Notes: generated from the letters alone by a model not told the origin. Counted from the first letter of the stretch, positions 43,010 through 53,679 are shown. The stretch: DNA of 64,000 nt from Agrypnia vestita (GCA_016648135.1 JADDOH010024920.1:38196-102195), one strand, 5' to 3'. Numbers and translations: made by a program.

Positions 43010-43440
43010 GCGATGAGCTGTGTTATCACCAGAGGACCAAGTGCTGATCGTTGCAGGATCATCGTTAGCCGAGAATTTGCGAACGAGGTGGGGGTAAGAA
43101 TTGGATCGGTTCATTAAATTTTAACCAATGATTTGATCTTGCCGAAGTTGCTTACGACGGAGTAGAAGCAACTACGTTTGTAATTTCCGTTTTTTGGTTT
43201 TGTCATGTTTCCTACTCTTCCGACATGGCTCCGTGTGATTTTTGGCTATTCCCCAAATCAAAAGCGACAGCACAGCTTTCAAAAGTTACATTCAAGAAGC
43301 GTTTCCCACAGCGATAACATCGTTGGGGGAAGTGTGCGCATTAATTTCCAAACGACCTACTTTGAAAGAGATTACAGTACCTAAGTACCTATAGCTTGAA
43401 TGAATAAAGCCCCAGCCGACCAAATTTTTTTAAAAATAAT
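43010..43440 (+). pseudogene. mariner transposase remnant with internal deletion
   Basis: Part of the DNA-binding domain is legible: DRCRIIVSREFANEVGVRIGSVH (43048 on; family form DRR-x-T-x-REVA-EEVGISIGS), then ILTNDL and, after a frameshift, LPKLLTTE. After a deletion the catalytic C-terminus appears as YSSDMAPCDFWLFPKSK (43212 on; family form YSPDMAPCDFWLFPKLK, whose Asp is the third catalytic residue), then HRWGKC and YFERDY. The first two catalytic Asp residues are deleted. Terminal repeats were not identified. Confidence 0.85.
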
Positions 43441-43450
43441 AGTATTAAAC

Positions 43451-43632
43451 AGCGGCTCTCGTAGTCTAGTGGGCATGACTCTGGCTTCTTACACCGAGGG
43501 TTTCGGATTCGATTGCCGGTGAGGTCACAATCAATCTGTGTGATTTACTCAAGCCTGGATGTTTTGTGAAGTTTTTCGTTTCTATAATTGCGCCTATTAA
43601 AAGATAAAATATGTATTAAAAAAAAACAATAT
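43451..43632 (+). repeat. tRNA-derived SINE
   Basis: Head at 43451-43533 with A box TAGTCTAGTGG (43462-43472) and B box GGATTCGATTGCC (43505-43517). A short body follows, ending in an A-rich tail near 43618. Located immediately after the mariner remnant. Confidence 0.7.
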
Positions 43633-43639
43633 TTTACAA

Positions 43640-44290
43640 ATAAACACTGGTCTATTTAAGGAGTTGATTTTCAGGCGTATTCTAATGTATATTGTTACGT
43701 GGCGTGGCTCGCTCGAAAAATGAAATGGCACAACTCATAAAATAAATCTTTTATTATCGCTTATACATTATCTCTGACATTTTACAATCGCTCACAATGC
43801 AATACTACTGCTATTTTTTTATTCAAACACAAAAGAACAGCTCTCTTTTGTTTTTTCTACTCGGGTAAGAACCCTTCTATTTCTTCGCTATTTATTTAAT
43901 CATGTTAGTTCTTATTTCAACCACTGGGCATACCGGCCCGCCGTTCTGCGCATGTGACACTATTATTATGTTATCTATGTATGACACTTTTCTATGGAAC
44001 TGTCAAATGTCAACGAACAGCTCGTTACAATATGTTAAATAATTCGATTGAATATCACATGAAAAATATTGCTTAATAATCCACTTTAAAAGTGTAGAAA
44101 TCTTTCTATACAATTTCATGAGAAAAACTACAGATGTGTCTAGCATGTCCCTTCAAATATATGAAAGGCGATTTGGAACATATAAAAATTGAAAATCTTT
44201 TTAAACTGTGTGGCTGTTCTGTTCGATGGAATTGGTGAACGTTGCATTGTGTATAGTGATTACTTATTTGTTAATGTATTTCTTTTATGC
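43640..44290 (+). repeat. Repeat family B copy split by a solo LTR
   Basis: Left part 43665-43692 (GGCGTATTCTAATGTATAT) and right part 44030-44290 (ATATGTTAAATAATTCG, CCACTTTAAAAGTGTAGA, GAATTGGTGAACGTTGCATT) align continuously with the uninterrupted copy at 63040-63440 (GCGTATTCTAATATATATG). The gap is the LTR at 43693-44029. Confidence 0.7.
43693..44029 (+). mobile_element. Solo LTR, 337 bp, with ATAT target duplication
   Basis: The segment begins TGTTACG and ends CGTTACA (TG...CA with short inverted ends). It is flanked by ATAT at 43689-43692 and 44030-44033, a 4-bp duplication typical of Ty3/Gypsy insertion. An AATAAA occurs at 43741. The uninterrupted family B copy shows a single ATAT at this spot. 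There is no internal retroelement, so this is a solo LTR left by recombination between two LTRs; its strand is a guess from the polyadenylation signal. Confidence 0.8.
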
Positions 44291-44372
44291 AATAATATGT
44301 ATTTATTCATGTATTTATTTTATGCAATAATGTATCATATGTGCAATAAGACGTATCTAATGGTGTCGGTCT

Positions 44373-44520
44373 GTGAATGGTTTTGTTTTTGCGGCCGTGC
44401 CGCTTCGCACCGGCTTATACGACCCGTGCGGGGCAGCACGGTCTTGCATTGTAGCTAAAAAAATGTCAACCTGGAAACGAATGAGAAGGACCGATATGGG
44501 AGCTTTTGCTCATAAAACGG
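44373..44520. other. GC-rich spot with inverted GCCGTGC/GCACGG repeats
   Basis: CGGCCGTGCCGCTTCGCACC, then GACCCGTGCGGGGCAGCACG. It can fold into GC hairpins and recalls Helitron terminal hairpins, but no CTRR end was found. The 128-codon frame through it (44373-44759) shows no domain. Confidence 0.3.
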
Positions 44521-44625
44521 TCCTGGGTAAGCGGTGGGTAACATTCACCATTCACAGTGGTTACTTAAGCAAGCTCATACAGGCTGTAAACCCTGGGCCA
44601 TCCTATAAAAATACTTCTAAAAAAA
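44520..44625 (+). repeat. Repeat family B, short copy
   Basis: Shares CTTAAGCAAGCTCATACAGG and CCCTGGGCCATCCTATAAAA. Confidence 0.65.
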
Positions 44626-44766
44626 TACACGAATTCGCGAACCATCCCGCTACTAGATATATTTCCCATTTCGGCGTCCACCCTTCAATAAGCCCCACCA
44701 TAGCTGTAGCCACGCCCCCATTCAGAATTGATTTGCTTACTAGGATAGGTAATGGATAGTCAGTTG

Positions 44767-44814
44767 TACGTCAGTCCTGATGAAGATACGGTGGTATCGA
44801 AACCGGTAGACGTA
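44767..44814 (+). ncRNA. Hammerhead ribozyme motif (type I, palindromic stem III)
   Basis: GTC (stem I), CTGATGA, stem II GATAC-GGTG-GTATC (perfect 5-bp stem), GAAA, palindromic stem III ACCGGT, cleavage site GTA, and GAC. Stem I can be extended by TAC with GTA across a bulge. One unpaired A precedes stem II. The same layout is present at 20988. Confidence 0.55.
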
Positions 44815-44829
44815 GAGTCATTATTCAAG

Positions 44830-45588
44830 TTGTTTATACAAAGTCATTTAATTAAAATTTATAAAATAAATTAAGAAACAAAAACACAAAATTAATTAAA
44901 AAAACTGACTATTTTATAAATAAATCAAAAATGACAACTTCCTTCCTTCTGTTGAATTCTTGGCAGAATATTATGTTTCTAAATTATTATATATATATAT
45001 ACACTCTGTAAGGGAACTTCCTCTCTTACACGAGGCATTTCTCATGGAGAAAGGTTATAGGTCGTAACATTTTATCGAACCGCGTATTTTAGCGTGAATT
45101 GAAGACACTTCAACATTTGTACATTGTATTTGTAAAATAAGAAAATATATCGTTTTTCAAGGTCGAACACTCTAAACAAATAATTAAAACGATAGAAATA
45201 TCGCCTCACTTCACTTTAAATCGTTAGATGTTGATTATATAATTTTGCCTCTATTAAACTAGAAAATTCCAATGAAATAGAATTCAAATGAAAACGAATG
45301 AAAATATTAAAAACAAATTGCGAAACGGAAGTAAAACTCGATCCTGGCAATCTTAATATTGATAACATCTACCGAACTCGATCCACGAAACCATTCTAAT
45401 ATTCCGAGGCAATTATTGTGAAATTTACTAAACAAATCTTTCGAGATAACTACTAAGCAGCTATAAAATATTTCAACCAAAAGTGCTTTTCAAAATACTA
45501 CAAATTAAACACATCAAATTAGTCCAACCAGGATAAATAAAGGAAGAGAAAATTGCCAGTACGGTCTGCATGCGTACGATTCGAATCA
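44830..45588. other. AT-rich stretch, nothing recognised
   Basis: No supported feature; a short TA run near 44990. Confidence 0.45.
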
Positions 45589-45589
45589 T

Positions 45590-46075
45590 AATAATTTCGT
45601 TGTCTGCCTGACCATTTGTCTGTCTGTCTCCGTATCTTTGTATTACGTCCGTAACTTTTTAAAAGTAAATTTTTTTTCACAAAAAAATTTTTTCTTTGAA
45701 AAATTATTTTGACGATTTTTTTTTTCTAAAATTTTTTATTACATTTTTTTTAATTTAAAAAAAATACATAAAACTTATTCCTAAAACTAAAATGGCAGTG
45801 GGCTAGACATATGGCTCGACAGGAGGATGGGCACCCAGAATCCTACAGTGGAGGCCCTGGACAAAAAATAGAAGCGTCGGAAGACCTCCCAAAAGGCGGT
45901 CTGATGACATAGTCCAGCAAGCAGGAAGAACCTGTACGCGAAGAGGGAGAAATAGAAATGAGTGGAAGAAAATGGAAGAGGCCTACATCCAGCAGTAGAG
46001 GGAAAAAGGCTAAGGAAGAAGAAGAAGACTTATTCCTTAAGAACCGACATGTCATTTTTGACGGGTTACAGCTAG
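45590..46075 (+). mobile_element. Helitron family C, split by a LINE insertion
   Basis: 5' block ATCATAATAATTTCGTTGTC and CTGTCTGTCTCCGTA; 3' block GAACCGACATGTCATTTTTG, ACGGGTTACAG, CTAG|T. Without the inserted LINE (45783-46027) the parts join into an element of about 230 bp like that at 49741-49958. No tRNA-like module is present in this copy. Confidence 0.65.
45783..46027 (+). pseudogene. 5'-truncated LINE 3' end with 10-bp target duplication
   Basis: ACTTATTCCT at 45773-45782 is repeated exactly at 46028-46037, the target-site duplication of a retrotransposed LINE. The coding remnant reads KWQWARHMARQEDG, then after a frameshift ILQWRPWTKNRSVGRPPKRR, and NEWKKMEEAYIQQ before a stop, the C-terminal block of RTE/CR1-like polyproteins. 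It ends in a GAAGAAGAAG tail. It inserted into an older Helitron. Confidence 0.85.
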
Positions 46076-46079
46076 TGCT

Positions 46080-46740
46080 CTAATAATTGCAGAGAAAAAT
46101 AATGACATACAAGTAACGCTTGACAGACTATACACAATGCGTGTAAGAAACACAACAGGGCAATCGCTATCAAAAAACTTAATGTATGACATTCTTTAAA
46201 ACACTCAAAACATGTTACCTGATTCTAGAGATTTAAGATAACTACACTTATATTAGACGCCAGACGCTTTTCGTTGGTCATTTCTTCTGCCAGACTCTTT
46301 GAAACTCTATAAATAAACAAATCGTTTACGTTATAGTAACAAATCTGAATTTGATATATTTTATGCGGGCCACTGTTTAACAATATTCCCAGAAACCTTA
46401 TATTTTAACACATTTTTTTGTACTTGTATTACCTGTAATCTGCCAAAATCTCAAATGTCATGATATCCAAAACATCTTATCTATTATAGTGTGCGTCTAC
46501 AGAAAATATTTCAGGTTTGATACTATAACGTAAGTCTGGCCATCGCTGGATGCTGGAAGGCGATCCTAATCTATAACGCGTTGTTGAACAGAGAACAGAC
46601 CGTTGAGTGTGGATTAAGTCTAAATAGGATACGATTCAGAACCCCTCGGCAATGAGAAAATGATGAGTTGAAATGAAACACAGCAAAACAAAACTTACAG
46701 TACTTTTACATATTGGTGCCTAAAGAATATTTTTTATTTA
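46080..46740. other. Spacer, nothing recognised
   Basis: A GC-richer part at 46530-46640 is unassigned. Confidence 0.4.
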
Positions 46741-46744
46741 TATA

Positions 46745-47294
46745 CAGGGTTATTTGGAAAGCATTAATAACCTCGCAGAACTACATTCCTGCCTTGATTA
46801 TGAGTCAAAAATGTTCAAGCTATTATGACCTAATATCAATAGTTATGGAGATATGCGACATCAAATTTTGATTTTTTTTTCAATATTTCTGACTTATATT
46901 TTGTAAAACGTTTAACTATCATTACAGGAACTTATATCGAATTTGAAAAATTCATTCCCTTTAATACAAGTCAAATAAAATAATAAAAACCTTCGAATTC
47001 CAATTGGAAAACATTCCAGCTGGAAATTTTTCAGGGTTTTTATCATTTTATTTGACTTGTATTGAAACGAATGAATTTTTCGTAATCGATTTAAGTTACT
47101 TTAATGATAGTCCAACGTTTTACCAAAAAATAAGTCAGAAATATTGGAAAAAATGCAAACTTTGATGTCGTATATCTCCATAACTATCGATATTAGGTCA
47201 TGATAGCTCGAACATTTTCGACTCATAATCATTGCAGGAATGTAGTCCTATAGGTTAAGTCCTAGAGGTTATTAATGTTTTCCAAATAACCCTG
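46745..47294. mobile_element. Tc1/mariner-type foldback MITE, copy 3, 550 bp
   Basis: TA-flanked; CAGGGTTATTTGGAAAGCAT inverted at the right end. Arms span the whole element. Confidence 0.85.
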
Positions 47295-47295
47295 T

Positions 47296-47400
47296 ATAAA
47301 AAAAAAAAGAAAAAAAAAGGGAAAAAAGAAAGAAAAAAGAAAAAAAGAAAGAAAAAGAAAAAAGAAAAAGAAAAAAACTAAAAAAGAAGAAAAACAAAGT
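47296..47400. repeat. Polypurine (A/G) tract
   Basis: Nearly 100 bases of A and G only, starting right at the end of the MITE. Such mirror-like purine tracts can form triplex DNA. Confidence 0.8.
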
Positions 47401-47486
47401 TTTGATTAAAGAAGCAACGGACGTTATACGAAGTTACGGGGACAGACAGACGGACAGACAAGGAAATTATTATAATTTTTGTGGGA
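47401..47486 (-). mobile_element. Helitron family C, 5' end fragment
   Basis: On the minus strand starts A|TCCCACAAAAATTATAATA followed by CTTGTCTGTCCGTCTGTCTG and GTAACTTCGTATAACGTCCG. Truncated after about 85 bp. Confidence 0.6.
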
Positions 47487-47865
47487 TATCATAATACATT
47501 TTATAATTGACTTATATACCTCATTATAATTAATGTAGGGAATGGAATTTGTAAGAATTTGAATTCTCGTATGGGTTATAAAATAATTTACACGGCCTCT
47601 GGAATATCCAGATTTTTCAGAACCATTAATTTTGATATCTGCGATGTAATTTATAATGATTACTGCACAGACCTGTGCAATATGATACGTTGACATACTT
47701 GAGCCTCGAGATCACGTTTCCCCTCGCTATGCAATCCCGTCCTGGTTACGACACGCCGAACGTAGAAATTTGCATATTTTTTCATTGATAATTTCGAAAA
47801 CTCTTTATCTTGCTAACTTACAATCAATGCTTTCGTCGACATACTTCATCATGTAACAATATTTC
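47487..47865. other. Spacer, nothing recognised
   Basis: The minus frame 47424-47696 overlaps the Helitron fragment and is not supported. Confidence 0.35.
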
Positions 47866-48487
47866 CCACACTAACATAATAGATATTTTCTAGTAAATGT
47901 CAATTGAATCCCTGGAATAATAACATCAAGGTTACAGTAACATGATAAAAGCCTTCAAAAACTAACATTTTCATACTAACATAATAGATATTTTCTAGTA
48001 AATGTTTATTGAAACTCTGGAACAATAACATCTATGTTACAGTAACATGATAAAAGCCTTCAAAAACTAACATTTTCATACTAACATAATAGATATTTTC
48101 TAGTAAATGTCTATTGAATCTCTGGAATTATAACATCTAAGTTACAATAACATGATAAAAGCCTTCAAAAACTAACATTTTCATACTAACATAATAGATA
48201 TTTTCTAGTAAAAATCTATTGAATCTCTGGAATTATAACATCTGAGTTACAATAACATGATAAAAGCCTTCAAAAACTAACATTTTCATACTAACATAAT
48301 AGATATTTTCTAGTAAATGTCTATTGAATCTTTGGAATAATAACATCTAAGTTACAGTAACATGATAAGAGCCTTCAAAAACTAACATTTTCATACTAAC
48401 ATAATAGATATTTTCTAGTAAATGTCTATTGAATCTCTGGAATAATAACACAAAGTTACAGTAACACGATAAAAGCTTTCAAAAACA
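47866..48487. repeat. 105-bp satellite, about 6 units
   Basis: Units begin at CATACTAACATAATAGATAT near 47866, 47971, 48076, 48181, 48286 and 48391, an exact 105-bp period. Each contains TTTTCTAGTAAATG, ATAACATC, TTACAGTAACATGATAAAAG and CCTTCAAAAACTAACATTTT. Units differ at only a few positions, so the array is young. No frame runs through it. Confidence 0.95.
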
Positions 48488-48714
48488 TACACAATACTTT
48501 GATTTATTTTGATTGAAATTTTAAAAATAAATTACATAAAATTACCAATTTTATTTTGTTTGCTTGTTCACCACATTGTACACGCCTTATCGCTATGCAT
48601 AATATGTTCCAATTTGTACATGATCGCATTGCTATTGAATTGATATATTAAATATATGCATGTTGCTAGAGCAGGTCAAGGATACTTATAACTGGGGTAA
48701 ATAAATAAATATAT

Positions 48715-48832
48715 CACGCACGCTCATACAGGTCATAAGCCCTGGGCAACTCTATAAAGATTTCCACACACATTTTCCACATAAATAACTTCATCTCTGT
48801 GAGACTTCTACAATTTATCTTAATAAATAGGA
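48715..48832 (+). repeat. Repeat family B, short copy
   Basis: Shares GCTCATACAGGTCATAAGCC and CTCTGTGAGACTTCTACAAT. Confidence 0.7.
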
Positions 48833-48834
48833 CT

Positions 48835-49400
48835 GATGTTTGAACATGAACCTAACAAAAGCAACAAAATTATTAATAAACGCACGTGTTTTCTCTCGCT
48901 TAGATTACTGTAATGACACATATCCGAAAAAGAAAAAAATTATAATCCGTATTTAATGCCGCCGCAAGACTTATTACCGCTGTTTCAAAGTTTGCGCATA
49001 TCCCAAACAATAGCTTTATTAAATGTTCAGTGAGGATTGAATAAACGTTATGCTTAACCATATTCAAGGTTATTCACAACATGGCCCCTCAATATATAAC
49101 CGATTTCTGCATTCCATTTTCCGAAAATAATAGACAAAAAAGAACTCTTCGCTCAGCATCAACATCCAATACCAGTAGGTAGAAGTAAATCGCGTCCACA
49201 AGACAACTTCGGTGACCATGCTTTCGCAGTGGCTGGACCAAAGTTATGGAATAAACTAGCAAACAAACTAAGAGAAACAGACATCGTAACACAGTTCAAA
49301 AAGCAACTTAAGATGCACTTGCTTAGACAATCACACAAAAACCCACAGACTCCGACCGTTGTACCTAATGTTTTCCACCCCAAGTATGCACTCTGCAAAT
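48835..49400 (+). pseudogene. CR1/L2-type LINE C-terminal region
   Basis: In several plus frames: LLINARVFSRLDYCND (family S-R-L-D-Y-C-N box), FNAAARLIT, SKFAHIP, NMAPQYITDFCIPFSE, NRQKRTLRSAS, then FGDHAFAVAGPKLWNKLANKLRE and FKKQLKMHLL. This order is the post-reverse-transcriptase domain of CR1/L2 LINEs. It has several frameshifts and no catalytic core. Minus-strand frames (49089-49398) are shadows. Confidence 0.85.
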
Positions 49401-49598
49401 ATACCTAATTCTTCCTGGCTCTCTCTGCTATAGTTTTAACCGTTTATTCAATTTTTCGCATATCATCAAATGTAAAAGTAATAATAAATAAGCTTTTTGG
49501 CCAATAAGTTGTTTTGTAACATATTTTATTGTGTAAAGTGATGTGAGAGATGAAGTTATATAAAGTATCAAAATATTGTTATTATTTTGTTATTATTA

Positions 49599-49692
49599 AT
49601 TTCCTAATGTTCAATCGTTATAATAATAACAATAACATAACATATTAATGTTATGTTATTGTTATTATTTTAATGATTGAACATTAGGAAAT
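49599..49692. repeat. 94-bp near-perfect palindrome
   Basis: ATTTCCTAATGTTCAATC through AACAATAACATAACAT is inverted in ATGTTATGTTATTGTT and GATTGAACATTAGGAAAT, with a 4-nt loop. Followed by a scrap (CGACTCATAATTTATGCAGG) related to the Tc1-type MITE. Confidence 0.85.
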
Positions 49693-49740
49693 CGACTCAT
49701 AATTTATGCAGGAATCTAACTGTTAAGTATTATTTACTTA

Positions 49741-49958
49741 TCCCAATTATAATAATTTTGTTGTCTGTCTGTCCTCTGTCCGTCCCTCTGTCTGTCTGTC
49801 CCCGTACCTTCGTGTCACGTCCGTAACTTCTTTATAGTAAATTATTTTTTCGAATTATTTTTTCGGAAATTTTTTTTTTTCGGAATTTTTTAAAAGTAAA
49901 ATAAATACTTAGGAACCGACGTGTAAAAGGAACGTCATTTTTGACGGGTTAAAGCCAG
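49741..49958 (+). mobile_element. Helitron family C, complete short copy, 218 bp
   Basis: Starts A|TCCCAATTATAATAATTTTG and ends AACGTCATTTTTGACGGGTT, AAAG, CCAG|T, with the terminal hairpin ACGTCA/TGACGG 9-10 nt before the end. CCAG replaces CTAG. It lacks the tRNA-like module, showing that the module is optional. Confidence 0.7.
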
Positions 49959-50099
49959 TATAATTAATAAAAATGAACTTTGTATTCATCACATAATAGA
50001 AAAATATCAAGTATAATATAATAAAAAATGTTAAATAAAAATAGGAAAAACGTGTAGAAATTTTGAGGTTAGAGTTTTTAAGAAAAACTTGAGGTGTTG

Positions 50100-50470
50100 A
50101 AGCGGCAGTAATTATTCCGAACTTTCTAATCATCTTTTGGCTATGGATCATTCTTTTGATATAAATAAGGGTTAACAAATTTTAAATACAAATTATACAG
50201 AATTTCATTTTGATAAATTAGAAGTTTTGTAAATGATAATATTGTTAATAGTTAATTGAATATTGTAAATAACCAGGTCTTTTTTATAAATAGTTATCAT
50301 TTAAATTTGTTTTTATGTTAGCAAGTACTTAATTATTATTCATTTCCCATATATAATTTTTATATTTTGATTGTCTTTACTTCAATTTTTTACTTTTTAT
50401 TTGTTAGTATACATTTCCTGACGAAGGGGCCATGTTATTATTCAATATATAAGTGTGAAAACAAATTTCA
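50100..50470 (+). pseudogene. Penelope-like element, GIY-YIG C-terminus and terminal repeat, copy 2
   Basis: Around 50123-50175 the plus strand reads SELSNHLLAMDHSFDINKG, resembling the last segment of a Penelope-like polyprotein after the GIY-YIG endonuclease (family pattern F-A-x-H-x(n)-I-N-x-x-L-x-I-L-H). Downstream non-coding sequence aligns with 61320-61040 (minus). At 50418 it retains CCTGACGAAGGGGCCAT, the 5' half of the hammerhead motif of the 61038 copy. The stem-II right side and GAAA are deleted. Confidence 0.5.
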
Positions 50471-50479
50471 TTTTTATTA

Positions 50480-51985
50480 ATTATATTAATAATGTCAACA
50501 CAAACACATATTTATGTGTATCTTTCTAAATGATAATTTTTTTTGCCATTTAATCCTTGGTAGATATGAAACAGTATTTTTCATAATAATTCTTAAATTC
50601 CACTTTTTATATGAATCCGTATTAAATTTATAGCAATACTCGCAAACGGTGCATAAAAAATATGATACTTATTTTGTCTACCTTCTCTTAATAAATTTGC
50701 ATGATAAATAAAAAGCTTGAACGCGTCAAAAATATAAGTGAAAATACAAGAAATCAATAGAAATGATTTTAAATGTAATATTAATGAAGTATTTGTTAGA
50801 AGTGTCGAGCCAAATTCTGATTGTGAACGATTGAGTTTCAGCGATTTGAAAAGCAGGCTTGAATGATAGGCAAATTGCTTTAAGACACCTTTTTGTTCTA
50901 CCGGATTTAAGTTTTGAATTTCCAAAGGATTTTCAAATTAGAACGTCGAGGCTTTCACTGTGGCGGGAAATTGAAGGCTGAAAAAAATAATGAACAATTA
51001 TCGTTTTTCATTGATTAAACCATTTTTTAAAAGATGTTCTTCAACTTTAGGATGGGATTAAACTTACGTTGTAATTACTCGACTATTGTAGTTTATATTT
51101 CACCTACTCTGCCGCGAGAGACATATTTAAATAATTAAAAAAAAATATATTCAAAACTAAAAAAAAAGTTCCATATCTTTATCGGGATGGATGTAGAAGA
51201 ACTGTTTCATAAATTAATTATATACATAATTCAAATGTGGTAGTTTGTGATAGGCGTGTGGAGATTGACAACGAGGCATCCTAATGGGAAATATATGAAT
51301 TCGTTGAATCTTATTCGCTAATTAATTAAATTAAATTTTGTGTTGAAAGACTTATTCATATCTAACATTTAAAAATTATCTAACCTTAGGCCTTTGCTAT
51401 TAATAATACATTAACAATTTAGATGCAGTTTTCTTTTTTAAATGTTTGGCTTATCTTTAAAAGATGTCTGACGAATTCTGAAAAATTATAATAACTTGGA
51501 CATCTAAGGTGTTATTTTATTCTAATATTAAAAATACGTATTTACATATAATGAATAACTCTTGCTATAATTACGTTTCAATATACCGGAGTTATTAATA
51601 AATTACCTACACATGTTTTTATCGGTTTAAAAAATTAAAACATTACCATTTTCAATGGAAATATTTTCTCACGTTGTTTTGAAAATAAACGCAGAAACAT
51701 ATTTTTAGAAAAAAATTCATTTAGCTCGTCATCAAAATATTTTCCTCTGAATAATGCATAAATTTAATTATAAAGAAGGAATTTTCGATGAAAACTTGAA
51801 GATGTAAAGTAAAATATTATCATATATAATTATGATTAAAGTACCAATTCATATTTTTTATCAGAATATTATGTTAATGAAATAAAGTTTTTTGATCAAG
51901 AATATTACGAGAAAATAAATAAATTTTAAATGAATAACTCTTCGTACGTTTTTTTGGAATCCATTCGCAATTATCAAATACTGTC
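50480..51985. other. AT-rich stretch, nothing recognised
   Basis: The minus frame 50593-50925 (110 codons) has no recognisable domain; left unannotated. Confidence 0.4.
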
Positions 51986-51989
51986 AAGT

Positions 51990-52440
51990 TTTGACCAAAA
52001 GAAATCTGTCACACGAAGCAAGAATAGCGGTGCACAATGGAGTTCTGGAACCAACTCCGATGTATAGAAGTGAAGCTTCAAATTGGAAAAAAAAGCCAAA
52101 ATCAAAATGATTGCAGCGGAAAAGCGGTCGCTTAGGCATGTTTTCCATGTGGAGAAAATCTTTGTACAATAGAGTAAGTAATGAACCAATTAGAAGTAAA
52201 TGCAATACTGGGTGAGCTTATTAGATATTGTAAAGGATGAGCGAGAAAAGGATAGTAAAGAAAGTATTAGTTAAGTGTTGATGGTATCAAGAACCGACGG
52301 TGTCTGCGAAAGACCTGGCATGATCAGATAAATCATATATCGTGTGATGGCCCTGCTAAATGCTTCAACAATCGAAGAACGTGCATGAGAAAATGTGTGA
52401 AAATGGATGAGGTAGAAGTGGTGCGCCTTCTATAACCAAA
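51990..52440 (+). pseudogene. LINE family B 3' end, copy 2
   Basis: DNA similarity to 57320-57725: CTGTCACACGAAGCAAGAAT, AGCGGTGCACAATGGAGTTC, GCGAAAGACCTGGCATGATC, GATGGCCCTGCTAAATGCTT. The reading frame is heavily broken. Minus-strand frames here are shadows. Confidence 0.7.
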
Positions 52441-53050
52441 TATCGCTAACCCGTATTTCTTACGCGTCGGCCAGAATAGCGATCATAAAAAGTTTTCTAA
52501 CCAGTTTTTTGTCGAAACTGCTTTGCGTGCGTATCTTTTTGTGTCTATCCCGAAATTTAATGCCACCAGTTTCTTGCAATATTTAGTGTAAAATGTCTTA
52601 ATTATTTTGTCATATTTAAAATAAATGTTTATTTAGTGTTTGAAAAACATACTCTTTAATAGTATTTGAATCTTTAGATATGTTTTTATGGTATTGTGTG
52701 CTCATAAAATTTTCAGAAATTATCGAGTTTGGATTCGGACAACCATTTGTTGACCACACCTGGTAATGCAAATTATGAGACAGTTCGCCCGGATCTCTGA
52801 TTTCCGCCGCTTTTCAAAACAAACTCAACTGACAGCGTGGCCGCGAGGCAACTTATAAGATTTTGGTTTTTAGAATCTTTTCGTATTCGAATATTCGACT
52901 GGCTTCTTTATCATTCTGAAAACTTCCAGACTGTTCGGAAAACCTCGATTTTGTGTAGTTCTCCATGTTTTTAGGATCTATTGAGAATAATTGTAAATAG
53001 GTACATTTCATACATTCATCACATTCTCATTTTACCATTAATTAAATAAA
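52441..53050. other. Spacer, nothing recognised
   Basis: GC-richer short part at 52780-52860; no supported feature. Confidence 0.4.
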
Positions 53051-53051
53051 A

Positions 53052-53440
53052 TCTATACCTATAAAACTCAATGTCTGTTCTCTATACAAATCCACACCGT
53101 TTGTCCGATTCGATTCAAATTTTGCATACTTATGCTTTGGGACCCGGCGGGTAACATAGGCAACATTTCACGCTATTGTCATACCCCTTCTCATCCCCCT
53201 GACATATTTTCGATGCAAATCTGTACCGTTTGGCCGATCGGACTCAAAATTTGGAAACTTATTCTTCAGGACTCGGCAGGTAACATAGACAATATTTCCT
53301 CCCTCCCCTTTTACCTTCTCTCCTTCCCCTGATATATTTTCGATGCAAATCTATACCGTTCGATTCAAACCTTTGTTTCCCCCACAAATTCATCTTCAAC
53401 TTAATCCTTAACCCGTGCAACGCCGGGTACGAACAGCTAG
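53052..53440 (+). mobile_element. Helitron family B, complete copy, 389 bp
   Basis: Starts A|TCTATACCTATAAAACTCA and ends ACCCGTGCAACGCCGGGTAC, GAACAG, CTAG|T. The terminal hairpin is CCCG with CGGG, 10-11 nt before CTAG. Interior holds about 2.5 of the 125-130-bp units seen at 22360-22870. Non-autonomous. Confidence 0.85.
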
Positions 53441-53679
53441 TATACAATACTATACAAAATATAACTGTCTAATGAATTAATGAAGTATGTTTAACTAATT
53501 TCAAAAAATTAAAGCAAAACCTGCTTTAATACTTTCATGTAAAAAAAATAATTTGACTTCTGTTAATATTCAAGCGAGAAAATTATTTTCGAGCAAAGGT
53601 GAAACTGTGGGTAAACGAACGCGAATATTTTTTTAGAACAGGAAGATTTAAAAGAAAAGTCGTAACACCCCTATTGACA

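Noticed and set aside
44373..44759. 128-codon plus-strand ORF upstream of the 44767 hammerhead motif
   Set aside because: It runs through a copy of repeat family B and a GC hairpin region and shows no protein motif.
47866..48487. CRISPR array
   Set aside because: Units are contiguous 105-bp tandem copies without unique spacers, in a eukaryotic genome; a satellite.
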